The position numbers and the translations under genes are program-made. Source: Hymenobacter sp. (lineage in GTDB: Bacteria > Bacteroidota > Bacteroidia > Cytophagales > Hymenobacteraceae). From it: a stretch of DNA of 41,408 nucleotides. Each line of letters opens with the position of its first letter. Within the stretch, counting starts at the first letter, position 1. Under the pieces are notes generated by a model, which was not told the origin of the DNA, ran no database searches, and saw only the letters and a list, made by a program, of their open reading frames with translations. The stretch covers positions 1 through 41,408 of the forward strand of contig JANXOE010000187.1 in NCBI GenBank assembly GCA_025353745.1, in the 5' to 3' direction. Shown piece after piece: positions 7,153 to 15,316 of this stretch.

Positions 7153-7659
7153 TTAGCGGCGGGCTTTTTCGCGCTTGGCCTTGGCTTTTTCGGCCGCTTC
7201 GGCGCGCTTCTCCTTGGCCTTTTCCTTCCGCTCGCGCGCCTCCGCCATTTTTTTGCGCTTGCCGGGGTACCTGATGTCGTACTGCTTGATTTTCAACAAG
7301 CTGTCCTGCTCGGCGATGACGGCCCGGGGCGTGACGCGGCCCGTGAGCGAAGCCACATCGCCCTCGGCCATTTGGGTGGTGGTGCCGTCGGGGGCCGTCA
7401 CGAGGCCCGTGGGGCTGACGACGTAGCCGCTGAGCAGTTTTTTGTCCTCCGCGAGCGGGTTGATGAGCCCTTGCTCGGTGAGCATCACGCGGCCGTTCAC
7501 CAGGGCCAGGCCGTCTTTCACGCCCACGCCGGTCGCGGCGGCGGGGCGCGGGCGGGCGGCGGCCCCGGCGCGGCGCGGCGGCAGCTTTATTTGGGCCTGG
7601 GCACCGGCCGCGCCCAGCAGCAACATTCCTAAAATCACAAACCGAAGCGACGGGCTCAT
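7153..7659 (-). CDS. secreted DUF6799-like protein with Lys/Ala-rich tail
   Basis: A 168-residue protein with a signal peptide (MSPSLRFVILGMLLLGAAGAQAQ). After a Pro/Arg-rich linker comes a region of short repeated turns (DGLALVNGRVMLTEQG, SGYVVSPTGLVTAPDGTT, MAEGDVASLTGRVTP; about residues 47-110) that resembles the DUF6799 domain of Bacteroidota secreted proteins. The C-terminal 45 residues are a charged Lys/Ala/Glu/Arg helix (KKMAEARERKEKAKEKRAEA). Function is unknown; the basic tail could bind nucleic acid or cell wall, which is inference. It is monocistronic, with its own terminator. Confidence 0.7.
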   Translation of the reverse strand: MSPSLRFVILGMLLLGAAGAQAQIKLPPRRAGAAARPRPAAATGVGVKDGLALVNGRVMLTEQGLINPLAEDKKLLSGYVVSPTGLVTAPDGTTTQMAEGDVASLTGRVTPRAVIAEQDSLLKIKQYDIRYPGKRKKMAEARERKEKAKEKRAEAAEKAKAKREKARR

Positions 7660-7705
7660 AGTGGTTGAATCGAAGATGAATGAGAGTTGAACAGTTCACT
7701 TGCAA

Positions 7706-7750
7706 GCCAACGCTGCAACGCTTGCTGCACGCAGGCATTGCAGCGTTGGC
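7706..7750. repeat. 13-bp perfect inverted repeat
   Basis: GCCAACGCTGCAA (7706-7718) and TTGCAGCGTTGGC (7738-7750) are exact reverse complements around a 19-base loop. The element lies between the diverging DUF6799-like gene and the small ORF before cbpA. No T run follows, so it is a regulator site or a REP-like element rather than a terminator. Confidence 0.7.
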
Positions 7751-7880
7751 CAAGTTACCAAACTGTTATGCAAAACCGGGGCCAGCCATTTGCGCTGGGG
7801 GTTAGAAACGCGGGCCGGGTTCCTTACGTTGAACAAAAGCCGGGGCCCGGGCCAAGCAACAATTGTCTTTCCTTTCAGTT

Positions 7881-8084
7881 ATGGCCACCAGAATTACTGC
7901 TCGCGGCACGTACCTCGGGATTTACGAAAAAACTGGCCCGACGGCTTTACCTCGAAAGTACCGGATCAAACGGATGACCACCGACGCGGCAAAACGTGGG
8001 CGCCCCGCCCCGCAGCACCCGCCGCTGAACGAGAACCCCGACTTGCTGAACTACCAGAAGGAAGAATGGCGAAAGCGGAAGTAA
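7881..8084 (+). CDS. small basic ORF upstream of cbpA (start uncertain)
   Basis: The frame gives 67 residues from the ATG at 7881 or 36 residues from the ATG at 7974. The part after 7974 ([18 protein letters not shown], ending QKEEWRKRK) has the high-GC third positions typical of this genome. The part before it uses codons such as ATT, ACT, TTA and CCT, which are rare here. The shorter form may therefore be the true gene, or the longer one may be recently acquired. It is basic, Pro-rich and not recognised. It ends 46 bases before cbpA and could be co-transcribed with it. Confidence 0.45.
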   Translation: MATRITARGTYLGIYEKTGPTALPRKYRIKRMTTDAAKRGRPAPQHPPLNENPDLLNYQKEEWRKRK

Positions 8085-8130
8085 GAGCGGTTCCTTCCTC
8101 ATTCGTCGTTCGCTTTCTCAACCCAAAACC

Positions 8131-9081
8131 ATGGAATACAAGGATTACTACAAAACGCTGGGCGTGGAAAAAACCGCCACCACCGAGCAAATCAAGAAAG
8201 CGTACCGCAAGCTGGCCCGCCAGCACCACCCCGACGTGAACCCCAACGACCCGGCGGCCGAGCAAAAATTTAAGGAAGTGAACGAGGCCAACGAGGTGCT
8301 GAGCGACGCCGAGAAGCGCAAGAAATACGACCAGCTCGGGGCCGACTGGCAGCGCTACGAGCAGCAGGGCGCCGGCCGGGGCCCGGCGGGCGGGCGCGGC
8401 GGCTTCGGCGGCGGGGGCGGCGGCTTCGACTGGAGCCAGTACACGCAGGGCGGCGGGGGCGGCAGCCCGTTTGGGGAAGAAGGCGGCGATTTTTCGGATT
8501 TTTTTGGCTCCATCTTCGGCAACATGGGCGGCGCGGGCGGGCGCAGCCCCCGCCCCGGGGCCGGGCAAGACTACCAGGCCGAGCTCGAGCTGAGCCTCGA
8601 AGACGCCTACCACGGCGGCCCGCGCACCATCACGGTGAACGGCAAAAACCTGCGCCTGACCGTGAAGCCGGGCGTGGCCGACGGCCAGACCATTCGCCTG
8701 CGCGGCCAGGGCGGCCCCGGCCGCAGCGGCGGCCCCGACGGGGCCCTGCTCATCACCTTCCGCCTGGCCCCCGACCCGCGCTACGCCCGCACCGGCAACG
8801 ACCTCACCCAGGACGTGCCCGTGGCGCTGTACACGGCCCTGCTCGGCGGCGAGCAGACCGTGCCCACGCTGGGCAGCCCGGTGAAAATCAAAATCAAGCC
8901 CGAAACCCAAAGCGGCACCCGCCTGCGGCTGCGCGGCAAGGGTTTCCCGGTGTACGACCAGGCCGGGCAGTTCGGCGACCTCTACCTGCGCCTGACCATT
9001 GCCCTGCCCCAGCACCTCACCGACGAGGAAAAGGGGCTGTTCCAACAGCTGGCGGCCCTGCGCCACGCCGAAGAAGCGTAG
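8131..9081 (+). CDS. cbpA: CbpA-type J-domain co-chaperone
   Basis: A DnaJ-family protein without the zinc-finger domain, which stimulates DnaK ATPase and hands over substrates; E. coli CbpA also binds curved DNA. The 316 residues contain a J domain (1-70: [23 protein letters not shown] at 33-35, YDQLG), a Gly-rich linker (about 75-150, with many GGG runs and [10 protein letters not shown]), and two C-terminal beta domains. The latter include [36 protein letters not shown] and [12 protein letters not shown]. There are no CxxCxGxG repeats, which separates it from DnaJ. The next gene encodes CbpM, its usual partner, confirming the identity. Confidence 0.93.
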   Translation: MEYKDYYKTLGVEKTATTEQIKKAYRKLARQHHPDVNPNDPAAEQKFKEVNEANEVLSDAEKRKKYDQLGADWQRYEQQGAGRGPAGGRGGFGGGGGGFDWSQYTQGGGGGSPFGEEGGDFSDFFGSIFGNMGGAGGRSPRPGAGQDYQAELELSLEDAYHGGPRTITVNGKNLRLTVKPGVADGQTIRLRGQGGPGRSGGPDGALLITFRLAPDPRYARTGNDLTQDVPVALYTALLGGEQTVPTLGSPVKIKIKPETQSGTRLRLRGKGFPVYDQAGQFGDLYLRLTIALPQHLTDEEKGLFQQLAALRHAEEA

Positions 9082-9123
9082 CGCAGGGCCCCGATTCAGG
9101 TTTTTTCTTATCCGGTTCCGCCC

Positions 9124-9441
9124 ATGTTCGTCCTCACTTTCCAGGAATGCTCCGTCCGCTACGGCCTGAATGCCGAGGAGCTGCGCAGCTTTTTAGCGTT
9201 TGGGCTCTTGCGCCCGGCCCCCACGCCCGACGCGGTGGAGGTCGACGACGAGCCCGACGACCTGCTGCCCCGCCTCGCCCGCCTGCACCACGGCCTGGGC
9301 GTGCCCCCCGAAGCCCTCGACCTGGTGCTGGCCATGCGCCAGCGCCTGCTGGGCCTGCAAGCCGCCCTGGCCCGCGAAACCGCCAAGGCCCGGCAGCTCG
9401 AACAGTTCCTGCACGGCCGGGGCCCGCTGCTGGAGCTGTAA
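9124..9441 (+). CDS. cbpM: chaperone modulator CbpM
   Basis: CbpM binds the J domain of CbpA and inhibits its co-chaperone and DNA-binding activity. This 105-residue protein begins with a MerR-like helix-turn-helix (TFQECSVRYGLNAEELRSFLAFGLLRP). A middle helix follows (DDLLPRLARLHHGLGVPPEALDLVL), then a C-terminal coiled coil (MRQRLLGLQAALARETAKAR), the layout of CbpM. It lies 42 bases after cbpA, so the pair forms an operon. Assignment rests on fold pattern and context, since sequence conservation in this family is low. Confidence 0.85.
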   Translation: MFVLTFQECSVRYGLNAEELRSFLAFGLLRPAPTPDAVEVDDEPDDLLPRLARLHHGLGVPPEALDLVLAMRQRLLGLQAALARETAKARQLEQFLHGRGPLLEL

Positions 9442-9556
9442 CCAGGCAGCGGCTGGTATGGCGCGGCGGGCGCGGGGCCCGGCCCCGTGCAGCGAACGGT
9501 TGCTGCTCACCACGCACGACCCATCTTTTGCGTGTAGAGTGATAACTGTTAAACTG

Positions 9557-10300
9557 TTAAATGTTAAATGAGAGCGCCAGGGCTGCTCCGGCGGCGGTGG
9601 CCCCCAGCTTGGCCCAGTTGAGGCGGTGCTCGGGGCTGGTTTCGAACAGGATGGTGGTGGAGACGTGCAGAAAATTGCCGGCCACCAGCCCGAGCAAGGC
9701 GGCGTAGGCCCCCGTGCCGAGCCGCTCGTGCAACACCAGGTAGTTGCTGCTCAAGATGCCCAGCGGGCCGGCCAGCGCAAATAGCAGCAAAGCCGGCCAC
9801 ACCCGCCGCGCCGGCCCCGGCCGCTGGTGCAGCAGCGTGGCCAGCGCAAACGCGGCCGGAATGTGGTGCAGGGCCACCCCGCCCACGATGGCGAAGTAGG
9901 GCGTTCCCACTGCTTCGCCCGCCGACGGCACCAAAATGCTTCCCTCCAGAAACGAGTGCACGGCCAGCGCCGCCAGCAGCAGCAGCGGCACTTGGCCGCC
10001 GTGGGCCGCGTGGGCCCCGGCCGGGTGAACGTGGCCGTGCTCAACGCCCTGCGAGAAAACTTCCAGCAGCACCTGCCCAAAAAAACCTGCCAGCACCCAG
10101 TAGCCCACCCGGGGGCCCTGGCCCGGCACCAGCTGCCACGCCTCGGGCAGCAAGTGCGTGACGGTGAGCGTGAACAAGTACGCGCCGCTGAACGCCAGCA
10201 AGGGCTTCAGCCACGCCTGGCCCAGGGCGGCGGGCACCCGGCCGGCGGCCCATCCGGCGCCCATCACCGTGCCCAGCAGTACAACAATAGCAATCCACAT
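9557..10300 (-). CDS. ZIP family divalent metal transporter
   Basis: A 247-residue inner-membrane protein with about eight hydrophobic helices, of the ZIP (ZRT/IRT-like) family, which import zinc or iron. The paired metal-binding helices are seen as LLALAVHSFLEGSILV (HxxxE) and VALHHIPAAFALATLL (HHIPAA). A His-rich cytoplasmic loop (EHGHVHPAGAHAAHGG) precedes them, which is a ZIP hallmark. The metal cannot be told from the sequence. It converges with cbpM; the gap holds three copies of TGTTAAA but no clear hairpin. No Zur or Fur operator was recognised. Confidence 0.88.
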   Translation of the reverse strand: MWIAIVVLLGTVMGAGWAAGRVPAALGQAWLKPLLAFSGAYLFTLTVTHLLPEAWQLVPGQGPRVGYWVLAGFFGQVLLEVFSQGVEHGHVHPAGAHAAHGGQVPLLLLAALAVHSFLEGSILVPSAGEAVGTPYFAIVGGVALHHIPAAFALATLLHQRPGPARRVWPALLLFALAGPLGILSSNYLVLHERLGTGAYAALLGLVAGNFLHVSTTILFETSPEHRLNWAKLGATAAGAALALSFNI

Positions 10301-10416
10301 CCGCGAAAGCGCAAAAACCGGCCGCTGCGCCGCCGGTCACTCACCAATATATAAAGCAGCAGCCCGCCCCGCGCCGATGGGCGGAGCAGGCTGCCGCTGC
10401 AAAGTTACCGGGCAGC

Positions 10417-10785
10417 CTAGCGCCGCTTTTTGCCGGCCGCCGGGGGGGCGGCGGGGGCTGTGCCGTCGGCCGGGCTGGCGTCGTTCATTTTCTCTTTGTC
10501 TTTCAGGCTGGCGGCGTCGGCCGACGAGGTTTCGGCGGCGTCGGGCATGGCGCGCTCATCGAGCTTCGTTTCCGAGTTGATGGGCCGCGCAATGGCGCCG
10601 CCTTTGGCTTGGTTGGGCAGGTCGGCCGAGTCGGTGCCGAAGGTTTCGTCGGCCCGGGTGCCGGGGGCCACCATGTCGAGCGATACTTTTTCGTCGGGGC
10701 GCCAGTCGGAAGGCTCCGTGCTGCAAGCGTTCAGGGCGAGGGCGGCGGCGGCCAGGGCCAGCAGGCGGGGGGTGCAGAATTTCAT
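10417..10785 (-). CDS. hypothetical lipoprotein, low complexity
   Basis: A 122-residue protein starting at the ATG at 10783-10785. It has a lipoprotein signal (MKFCTPRLLALAAAALALNA-C21) followed by an acidic, Ala/Asp/Ser/Lys-rich sequence (WRPDEKVSLDMVAPGTRADE, SSADAASLKDKEKM) and a Pro/Ala tail ending KKRR. The mature part looks disordered. It is probably anchored in the outer membrane; no family was recognised. It is 105 bases downstream of the YcxB-like gene on the same strand, but a GC-rich hairpin lies between them. Confidence 0.65.
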   Translation of the reverse strand: MKFCTPRLLALAAAALALNACSTEPSDWRPDEKVSLDMVAPGTRADETFGTDSADLPNQAKGGAIARPINSETKLDERAMPDAAETSSADAASLKDKEKMNDASPADGTAPAAPPAAGKKRR

Positions 10786-10890
10786 GGGGTAGTGAGTAAG
10801 CAATGGCAATCAGACAAAAAGCGATACGCAGGGCCCGCCGGCGGGGTCGCGCCGGCGGCGCTTTTTTCGGGCGGCGGGCCGGCCGGGGCC

Positions 10891-11493
10891 CTACGCCGGC
10901 AGCAGGCTTTTGCGGCGCAGCAGCGCCTCAAACAGCTTGCGGTCGTTGTCGGAGTTGAAGACGCGCTGGGGCAAATGTAGAAACACCGGCACGTCGAAGG
11001 TGCGGCCCAGCCACAGGCGCCAGGGGGCCGTGCCCTCGGGCGGCACGCCGGGCTTGAGGTAGAGCAGGTAGGCGTCGCCGTCGCGGCGCACCTTGCCGAT
11101 CATGTCCCAGGTGAGCTGCATGGCCTTTTCCTTGCTCACGCGCAGCAGCAGCTGCTTCTGGTCCATCTCGAAGCTCATGCGCTCGAACAAGGGCTTGCTC
11201 TGCTCCATCTGCGTGACGCCCGTGACCTGGGCCGATCGCAGCAGCACGAACGCCAGGGTGAGCAAGGCGCTCACGGCCAGCCACCACCACGAATGCCAGA
11301 CGATGGCCGGCAGCAAGCCGATGGCGAACGGCACGAAGGCGTACACCCAGTCTTTGCGCCACACCTCGGCCATGGCCAGGCGGGTGTAGGCGTTGGTGTC
11401 GAACTGCGTTTTTTTGGTGACGATGGCCAGCGGCGACGGCTGCTGCTGTTGGCGGAAGCCGCCGCCCCCGCCGCGTTGGTTGGGTTGGTTCAT
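10891..11493 (-). CDS. membrane protein with YcxB-like C-terminal domain
   Basis: A 200-residue protein. The N-terminal 25 residues are Gln/Gly-rich (RGGGGGFRQQQQ). Two adjacent membrane helices follow at about 49-85 (WVYAFVPFAIGLLPAIVW, WWWLAVSALLTLAFVLL). A cytoplasmic PH-like domain comes next (FEMDQKQLLLRVSKEKAM, LTWDMIGKVRRDGDAYLLYL, VPVFLHLPQRVF). The helix pair plus this domain is the YcxB-like layout known from Bacillus and many Bacteroidota; function is not established. The family call is from pattern and could be wrong. Confidence 0.6.
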   Translation of the reverse strand: MNQPNQRGGGGGFRQQQQPSPLAIVTKKTQFDTNAYTRLAMAEVWRKDWVYAFVPFAIGLLPAIVWHSWWWLAVSALLTLAFVLLRSAQVTGVTQMEQSKPLFERMSFEMDQKQLLLRVSKEKAMQLTWDMIGKVRRDGDAYLLYLKPGVPPEGTAPWRLWLGRTFDVPVFLHLPQRVFNSDNDRKLFEALLRRKSLLPA

Positions 11494-11615
11494 GGTTTCG
11501 GGTATGGAGATGTCGGAGAGGTGGCGATGTGAAAAACGTGGCGCGGGTTTTCGCAGGGGATAACAAACTTTATAATTTCCGCATTCTCACCTTTTCACAT
11601 CCAGCACCGTAAAAT

Positions 11616-12479
11616 TTAAAATGCTTTCAGGCTCAGGTCCAGTATTTTGGCCGAGTGCGTGAGGGCCCCCACCGAAATGTAGTCGACGCCGGTGGCGGCC
11701 ACTTCGGCCAGGGTTTGCTCGGTGATGCCGCCGCTGGCTTCGGTTTCGAAGCGGCCGGCCACCAGGGCCACCGCCTCGCGCATCAGGGCGGGCGCCATGT
11801 TGTCGAGCATCAGGCGCTGGAAGCCGCCGGCCGCCAGGGCCTGCTGCACTTCGGCCAGGGTGCGGGTTTCGAGCACGATGGGCAGCCGCCGGCCGGTGCG
11901 GGCCAGGTAGGCGTGCGTGGCGGCCAGGGCCGGGGCCACGCCGCCGGCGTAGTCCACGTGGTTGTCCTTCAGCATGATCATGTCGAAGAGCCCGTAGCGG
12001 TGGTTTACGCCGCCGCCGATCAGCACCGCCCATTTCTCGCAGAGGCGGAAGTTGGGCGTGGTCTTGCGGGTGTCGAGCAGGCGGGCGCGGGTGCCGGCCA
12101 GCAGGCCCGTGAGGTGCGCCGTGTAGGTGGCGATGCCGCTCATGCGCTGCATGCAGTTGAGCACCAGCCGCTCGGCCGTGAGGATGCTGCGCGCGGGGCC
12201 CTCCACCACAAAGGCCACGTCGCCGGGGCGCACGCGGGCGCCGTCGGGCAGGGCGTCGCGCACGCGCAGGGCGGCGTCGACGGCAGCGAAGATGCGCGGG
12301 GCCAGGGCCGCGCCGGCCAGCACGCCGGGGCTCTTGACGAGCAGGCGGGCGCGGTTTTGGGCGTCGGCCGGCACGGCGGCCAGGGCCGAGTGGTCGCCGT
12401 CGCCCACGTCTTCGGCCAGGGCCGTGCGGATGAACGTGGCGAGGGCCTCGTCGGTCAAATAAGCGGGAAGCGGTTGCAC
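11616..12479 (-). CDS. nadC: nicotinate-nucleotide pyrophosphorylase (carboxylating)
   Basis: Converts quinolinate and PRPP to nicotinate mononucleotide in de novo NAD synthesis. Family motifs are present in order: ALAEDVGDGDHSA near residue 20, the basic substrate-binding stretch LLDTRKTTPNFR, GGGVNHRYGLFDMIMLKDNHV, LETRTLAEV, LMLDNMAP, ASGGIT and YISVGALTHSAK. I set the start at the GTG at 12477-12479, giving 287 residues, the usual NadC length. An exact -7 box lies four bases upstream, and the open frame beyond it has no ATG near the conserved start. The frame upstream (to 12563) overlaps a terminator and is not coding. No nadA or nadB lies in the window. Confidence 0.93.
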   Translation of the reverse strand: MQPLPAYLTDEALATFIRTALAEDVGDGDHSALAAVPADAQNRARLLVKSPGVLAGAALAPRIFAAVDAALRVRDALPDGARVRPGDVAFVVEGPARSILTAERLVLNCMQRMSGIATYTAHLTGLLAGTRARLLDTRKTTPNFRLCEKWAVLIGGGVNHRYGLFDMIMLKDNHVDYAGGVAPALAATHAYLARTGRRLPIVLETRTLAEVQQALAAGGFQRLMLDNMAPALMREAVALVAGRFETEASGGITEQTLAEVAATGVDYISVGALTHSAKILDLSLKAF

Positions 12480-12483
12480 CCGG

Positions 12484-12491
12484 CAAAGGTA
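12484..12491 (-). promoter_or_regulatory. -7 box with N4 spacing to the nadC GTG
   Basis: On the minus strand TACCTTTG is followed by CCGG and then GTG. This matches TAnnTTTG exactly and predicts transcription starting at or next to the start codon. Confidence 0.6.
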
Positions 12492-12536
12492 CGCCCGGGG
12501 GCCTTTGCCACGAAAGCGCGGCGGGCGGCCAACGCA

Positions 12537-12571
12537 AAGCCCCGCCGCCTGACTAGCAGGCAACGGGGCTT
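12537..12571 (-). terminator. terminator after the DUF4783 gene
   Basis: AAGCCCCG plus GCCTG pairs with CAGGC plus CGGGGCTT around a five-base loop with one small internal bulge. It lies 20 bases beyond the stop of the minus-strand DUF4783 gene. The T run is short. Confidence 0.65.
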
Positions 12572-12591
12572 CACGAAAAGATAATGCCGGA

Positions 12592-12990
12592 TTATTCTTT
12601 GGTAAAATCCAGGTTGTCGATCATCGGGGGCCCGTGCGAGGGCTTCAGCTTGACGTAGACCCGGTAGGTGCCGCCGTGGCTCGCGTAGCGGCCCACCGCG
12701 TACTGAATGCCTTCGCCGCTGGCGCCCTGGTGAATGAAATCGAAGCCGGTGGGGCCGTTTTTGGCGAAGAAGTCTTTCAGCACCAGCTCGGCCTGGGTGG
12801 CGTTGAAGTTCTGCTTGTCGCCGTCGAAGCTGATTTCGACGGCCGGGGCCAGGTACTGGGCCAGGTCGTGGGCCGAGCCGGTGCGCAGGGCGGCGCGCAG
12901 GGCCCCCAGGTCGGCCTGGGCCTGGGCCGTGAAGGCCAGCAGCACCAGCAGCCAAGCGGCGGCCAACGTCCGTAGAATAGAGGGTTTCAT
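12592..12990 (-). CDS. secreted DUF4783 domain protein
   Basis: A 132-residue protein from the ATG at 12988-12990. It has a signal peptide (MKPSILRTLAAAWLLVLLAF, cut after AQA). The mature part is a cystatin/NTF2-like alpha-beta fold typical of DUF4783 in Bacteroidota: DLAQYLAPAVEISFDG, QAELVLKDFFAKN, GFDFIHQGASG, YAVGRYASHGGTYRVYVKLK. Members are small periplasmic proteins of unknown function. In this phylum they are often found close to nadC, as here, but the two genes are separated by a terminator and by the nadC promoter. ATGs further upstream in frame would remove the signal peptide from the N-terminus. Confidence 0.8.
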   Translation of the reverse strand: MKPSILRTLAAAWLLVLLAFTAQAQADLGALRAALRTGSAHDLAQYLAPAVEISFDGDKQNFNATQAELVLKDFFAKNGPTGFDFIHQGASGEGIQYAVGRYASHGGTYRVYVKLKPSHGPPMIDNLDFTKE

Positions 12991-13179
12991 GGTAAAAAGT
13001 AAAGAACGCGTCATCGTGTGGCAACGTGGTAGCGAAAACAGTGCCAGTCGGCCAGCGCCCCCGAACCGGGGCGGGCCCGCACGCAACGGCCAGCGGCGGG
13101 TGGGCCCCGATAGGACAAAATTCTGTTCAAAATTACGGCTGCTTCGGCCCGGGCTGCCAACGCTTGCCCCGGCCCCCCG

Positions 13180-13187
13180 TATCTTTG
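13180..13187 (+). promoter_or_regulatory. -7 box with N4 spacing to the gpmI ATG
   Basis: TATCTTTG is followed by CGGC and ATG (13192). It matches the Bacteroidota consensus exactly; no good -33 TTG lies 17-23 bases upstream. Confidence 0.65.
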
Positions 13188-13191
13188 CGGC

Positions 13192-14736
13192 ATGAACAAA
13201 CAGGTATTATTGGTGATTCTGGACGGGTGGGGCCTGACCCAAAACACGGTCAATTCGGCCGTGGACCAGGCGCAGACGCCTTTCTACGACGAAGTGCTGC
13301 AACGCTACCCCCACAGCAAGCTCCAGGCTTCGGGCGAGGCCGTGGGGCTGCCCGAAGGCCAGATGGGCAATTCGGAAGTGGGCCACATGAACATCGGCGC
13401 GGGCCGCGTCGTCGATCAGGAGCTGGTGCGCATCGGCAAGGCCATCCGCGAGCGGAAGCTGGGCCAGATGCCGGCCCTGGTGAAAGCTTTCGAGTACGCC
13501 CGCACCAATAATAAACCCCTGCACCTCATCGGGTTGCTGTCCGACGGCGGCGTGCACTCGCACATCGACCACGTGAAAGCCCTCTGCACCATTGCCTACG
13601 AGGCGGGCGTGCCGCGGGTGTTCGTGCACGCCTTCACCGACGGGCGCGACACCGACCCCAAAAGCAGCGTGCGCTTCATCAACGACCTGGAGGAGCACGT
13701 GGAGCGCACCGGCGCCAAAATTGCCTCCGTGGTGGGCCGCTACTACGCCATGGACCGCGACCAGCGCTGGGAGCGGGTGAAGGTGGCCTACGACCTGCTG
13801 GTGAACGGCGTGGGCACGCCTTCCCAAAACCTGATCCAAACCGTTCAGGAACAGTACAAGGACGGCGTAACCGATGAGTTCCTGAAGCCCATCGTGAAGG
13901 TGGGGGCCGATGAGCAGCCGCTGGCCACCATCCAGGACGGCGACGCGGTGCTGTGCTTCAATTTTCGCACCGACCGGGGCCGCGAAATCACGGAAGTGCT
14001 TACGCAGCAGGACTACCACGCCTTCCAGATGCATCGCCTGAACCTGCATTACCTGACGATGACGAACTACGACGAGAGCTTCGTGGGCGTGACGCCGGTG
14101 TTTGAGAAGGACAACCTGAACCTGACGCTGGGCGAGGTGCTGGCCGCCCACGGCAAAACCCAGATCCGCATTGCCGAAACCGAGAAGTACCCGCACGTGA
14201 CGTTCTTCTTCTCGGGCGGGCGCGAGGCCGCGTTCGCGGGCGAGCGGCGCATCATGCGGCCCTCGCCCAAAGTGGCCACCTACGACCTGCAGCCCGAGAT
14301 GAGCGCCGCCGACCTGCGCGACGCGCTGGTGCCCGAGCTGCAAGCCAACGCGGCCGATTTCGTGGTCCTGAACTTCGCCAACCCCGACATGGTGGGCCAC
14401 ACCGGCGTGTTTGAGGCCGTGGTGAAGGCCGTGGAAACGGCCGACGCCTGCGCCCGCGCCGTGGTGGAAGCCGCCCGCGCCGCCGGCTACGCCAGCATCA
14501 TCATCGCCGACCACGGCAACGCCGAGTTCATGCGCAACGCCGACGGCTCGCCCAACACGGCCCACACCACGGCCCTGGTGCCCTGCATTTTGGTGGACGA
14601 TAACTACCACGGCACCATCGCCGACGGCAAGCTGGCCGACCTCGCCCCCACCATCCTGGCCCTGATGGGCGTGCCCCAGCCGGCCGAAATGACCGGCCAA
14701 AGCCTGCTTCGCCCCGAAAACGCCCCCGGTGCGTAG
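13192..14736 (+). CDS. gpmI: 2,3-bisphosphoglycerate-independent phosphoglycerate mutase
   Basis: Interconverts 3- and 2-phosphoglycerate in glycolysis using two Mn ions and a phosphoserine. Of 514 residues, the phosphatase-like domain starts VLLVILDGWG (metal Asp at 11). The catalytic Ser is at 61 in MGNSEVGHMNIGAGR. The inserted transferase domain includes HAFTDGRDTDP and SVVGRYYAMDRDQRW. Later metal ligands are in NFANPDMVGHTG and IIADHGNAE, and the family end PTILALMGVPQPAEMTG is present. Length and order are standard. It has a predicted leaderless start, and the next gene overlaps its end by eight bases. Confidence 0.96.
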   Translation: MNKQVLLVILDGWGLTQNTVNSAVDQAQTPFYDEVLQRYPHSKLQASGEAVGLPEGQMGNSEVGHMNIGAGRVVDQELVRIGKAIRERKLGQMPALVKAFEYARTNNKPLHLIGLLSDGGVHSHIDHVKALCTIAYEAGVPRVFVHAFTDGRDTDPKSSVRFINDLEEHVERTGAKIASVVGRYYAMDRDQRWERVKVAYDLLVNGVGTPSQNLIQTVQEQYKDGVTDEFLKPIVKVGADEQPLATIQDGDAVLCFNFRTDRGREITEVLTQQDYHAFQMHRLNLHYLTMTNYDESFVGVTPVFEKDNLNLTLGEVLAAHGKTQIRIAETEKYPHVTFFFSGGREAAFAGERRIMRPSPKVATYDLQPEMSAADLRDALVPELQANAADFVVLNFANPDMVGHTGVFEAVVKAVETADACARAVVEAARAAGYASIIIADHGNAEFMRNADGSPNTAHTTALVPCILVDDNYHGTIADGKLADLAPTILALMGVPQPAEMTGQSLLRPENAPGA

Positions 14737-15307
14737 CCGTTGGAGGGGCTGGGCGTGGGGGCTGCCGCTGCTGCTGGCCGGCTGCGGCGGCCCCGACGCC
14801 GCTGCGCCCCGCGCCGCCGGGGCCCTGTACTTCGACGTGCGCGGGCTGCTCGACGGGCAGATCCGGCGCCTCGACCTCGCCCACGCCGCCACCCTCAAGC
14901 GCGTGAGCGTGCGCGGCGGCCCGCCCGAAACCGTGCGCGTGCCCGCCGTGAAGTGGGCCGACGAGCTGCAGCTGTTTTTTCAGGCCGACATCAACAAAGC
15001 CGCCCTGCGCGGGGCCTACGCTGTCGATTCGGCCCGGCTGCCCGATGGGCGGCTGCGCCGCACCTACACCCGCCTCCCCGGCCGCAGCATCGCCCCGGTG
15101 GCCCGCCTGGAGGTGCTCAGCGCCGGGGCCGCGCCCGAAGAAATCACGGCCGACGTGGAGCAGCAGAACGCGCTGTTCTCGGCCCGCAAGCACCTGCGGC
15201 TCGACCTGCGCCAGGGCCGCCTGGCCGGCTACGCCGTGCAGGGCACCCAGAAGCTGGTGCTGTTCGACACGCTGCGCTACGCGGCCGCCGGGCAGGTGCA
15301 GGAGTGA
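14729..15307 (+). CDS. hypothetical lipoprotein overlapping gpmI
   Basis: A 192-residue product with a GTG start at 14729-14731, overlapping the gpmI stop by eight bases, so it is translationally coupled. The N-terminus is a lipoprotein signal ending LPLLLAG-C. The mature part is all-beta in character: AAGALYFDVRGLLDGQI, KWADELQLFFQADINK, GAYAVDSARLPDG, and the repeated strand pair at the end (HLRLDLRQGRLAGYAVQG, LVLFDTLRYA). The beginning of the mature part, with FDVRGLLDGQ, looks like a conserved domain in related bacteria, but I cannot name it. Outer-membrane anchoring is likely. A terminator follows. Confidence 0.75.
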   Translation: MRSRWRGWAWGLPLLLAGCGGPDAAAPRAAGALYFDVRGLLDGQIRRLDLAHAATLKRVSVRGGPPETVRVPAVKWADELQLFFQADINKAALRGAYAVDSARLPDGRLRRTYTRLPGRSIAPVARLEVLSAGAAPEEITADVEQQNALFSARKHLRLDLRQGRLAGYAVQGTQKLVLFDTLRYAAAGQVQE

Positions 15308-15316
15308 AGAACCGGA

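Noticed and set aside
10830-10880. Terminator between the YcxB-like and lipoprotein genes
   Set aside because: A GC hairpin (two CGCCGGCG copies) is present, but the T run is on the + strand, where no gene ends; its direction is unclear, so it is not listed as a terminator.
12480-12563. Longer nadC starting upstream
   Set aside because: It would contain the -7 box and part of the terminator of the upstream gene, and would exceed the family length.
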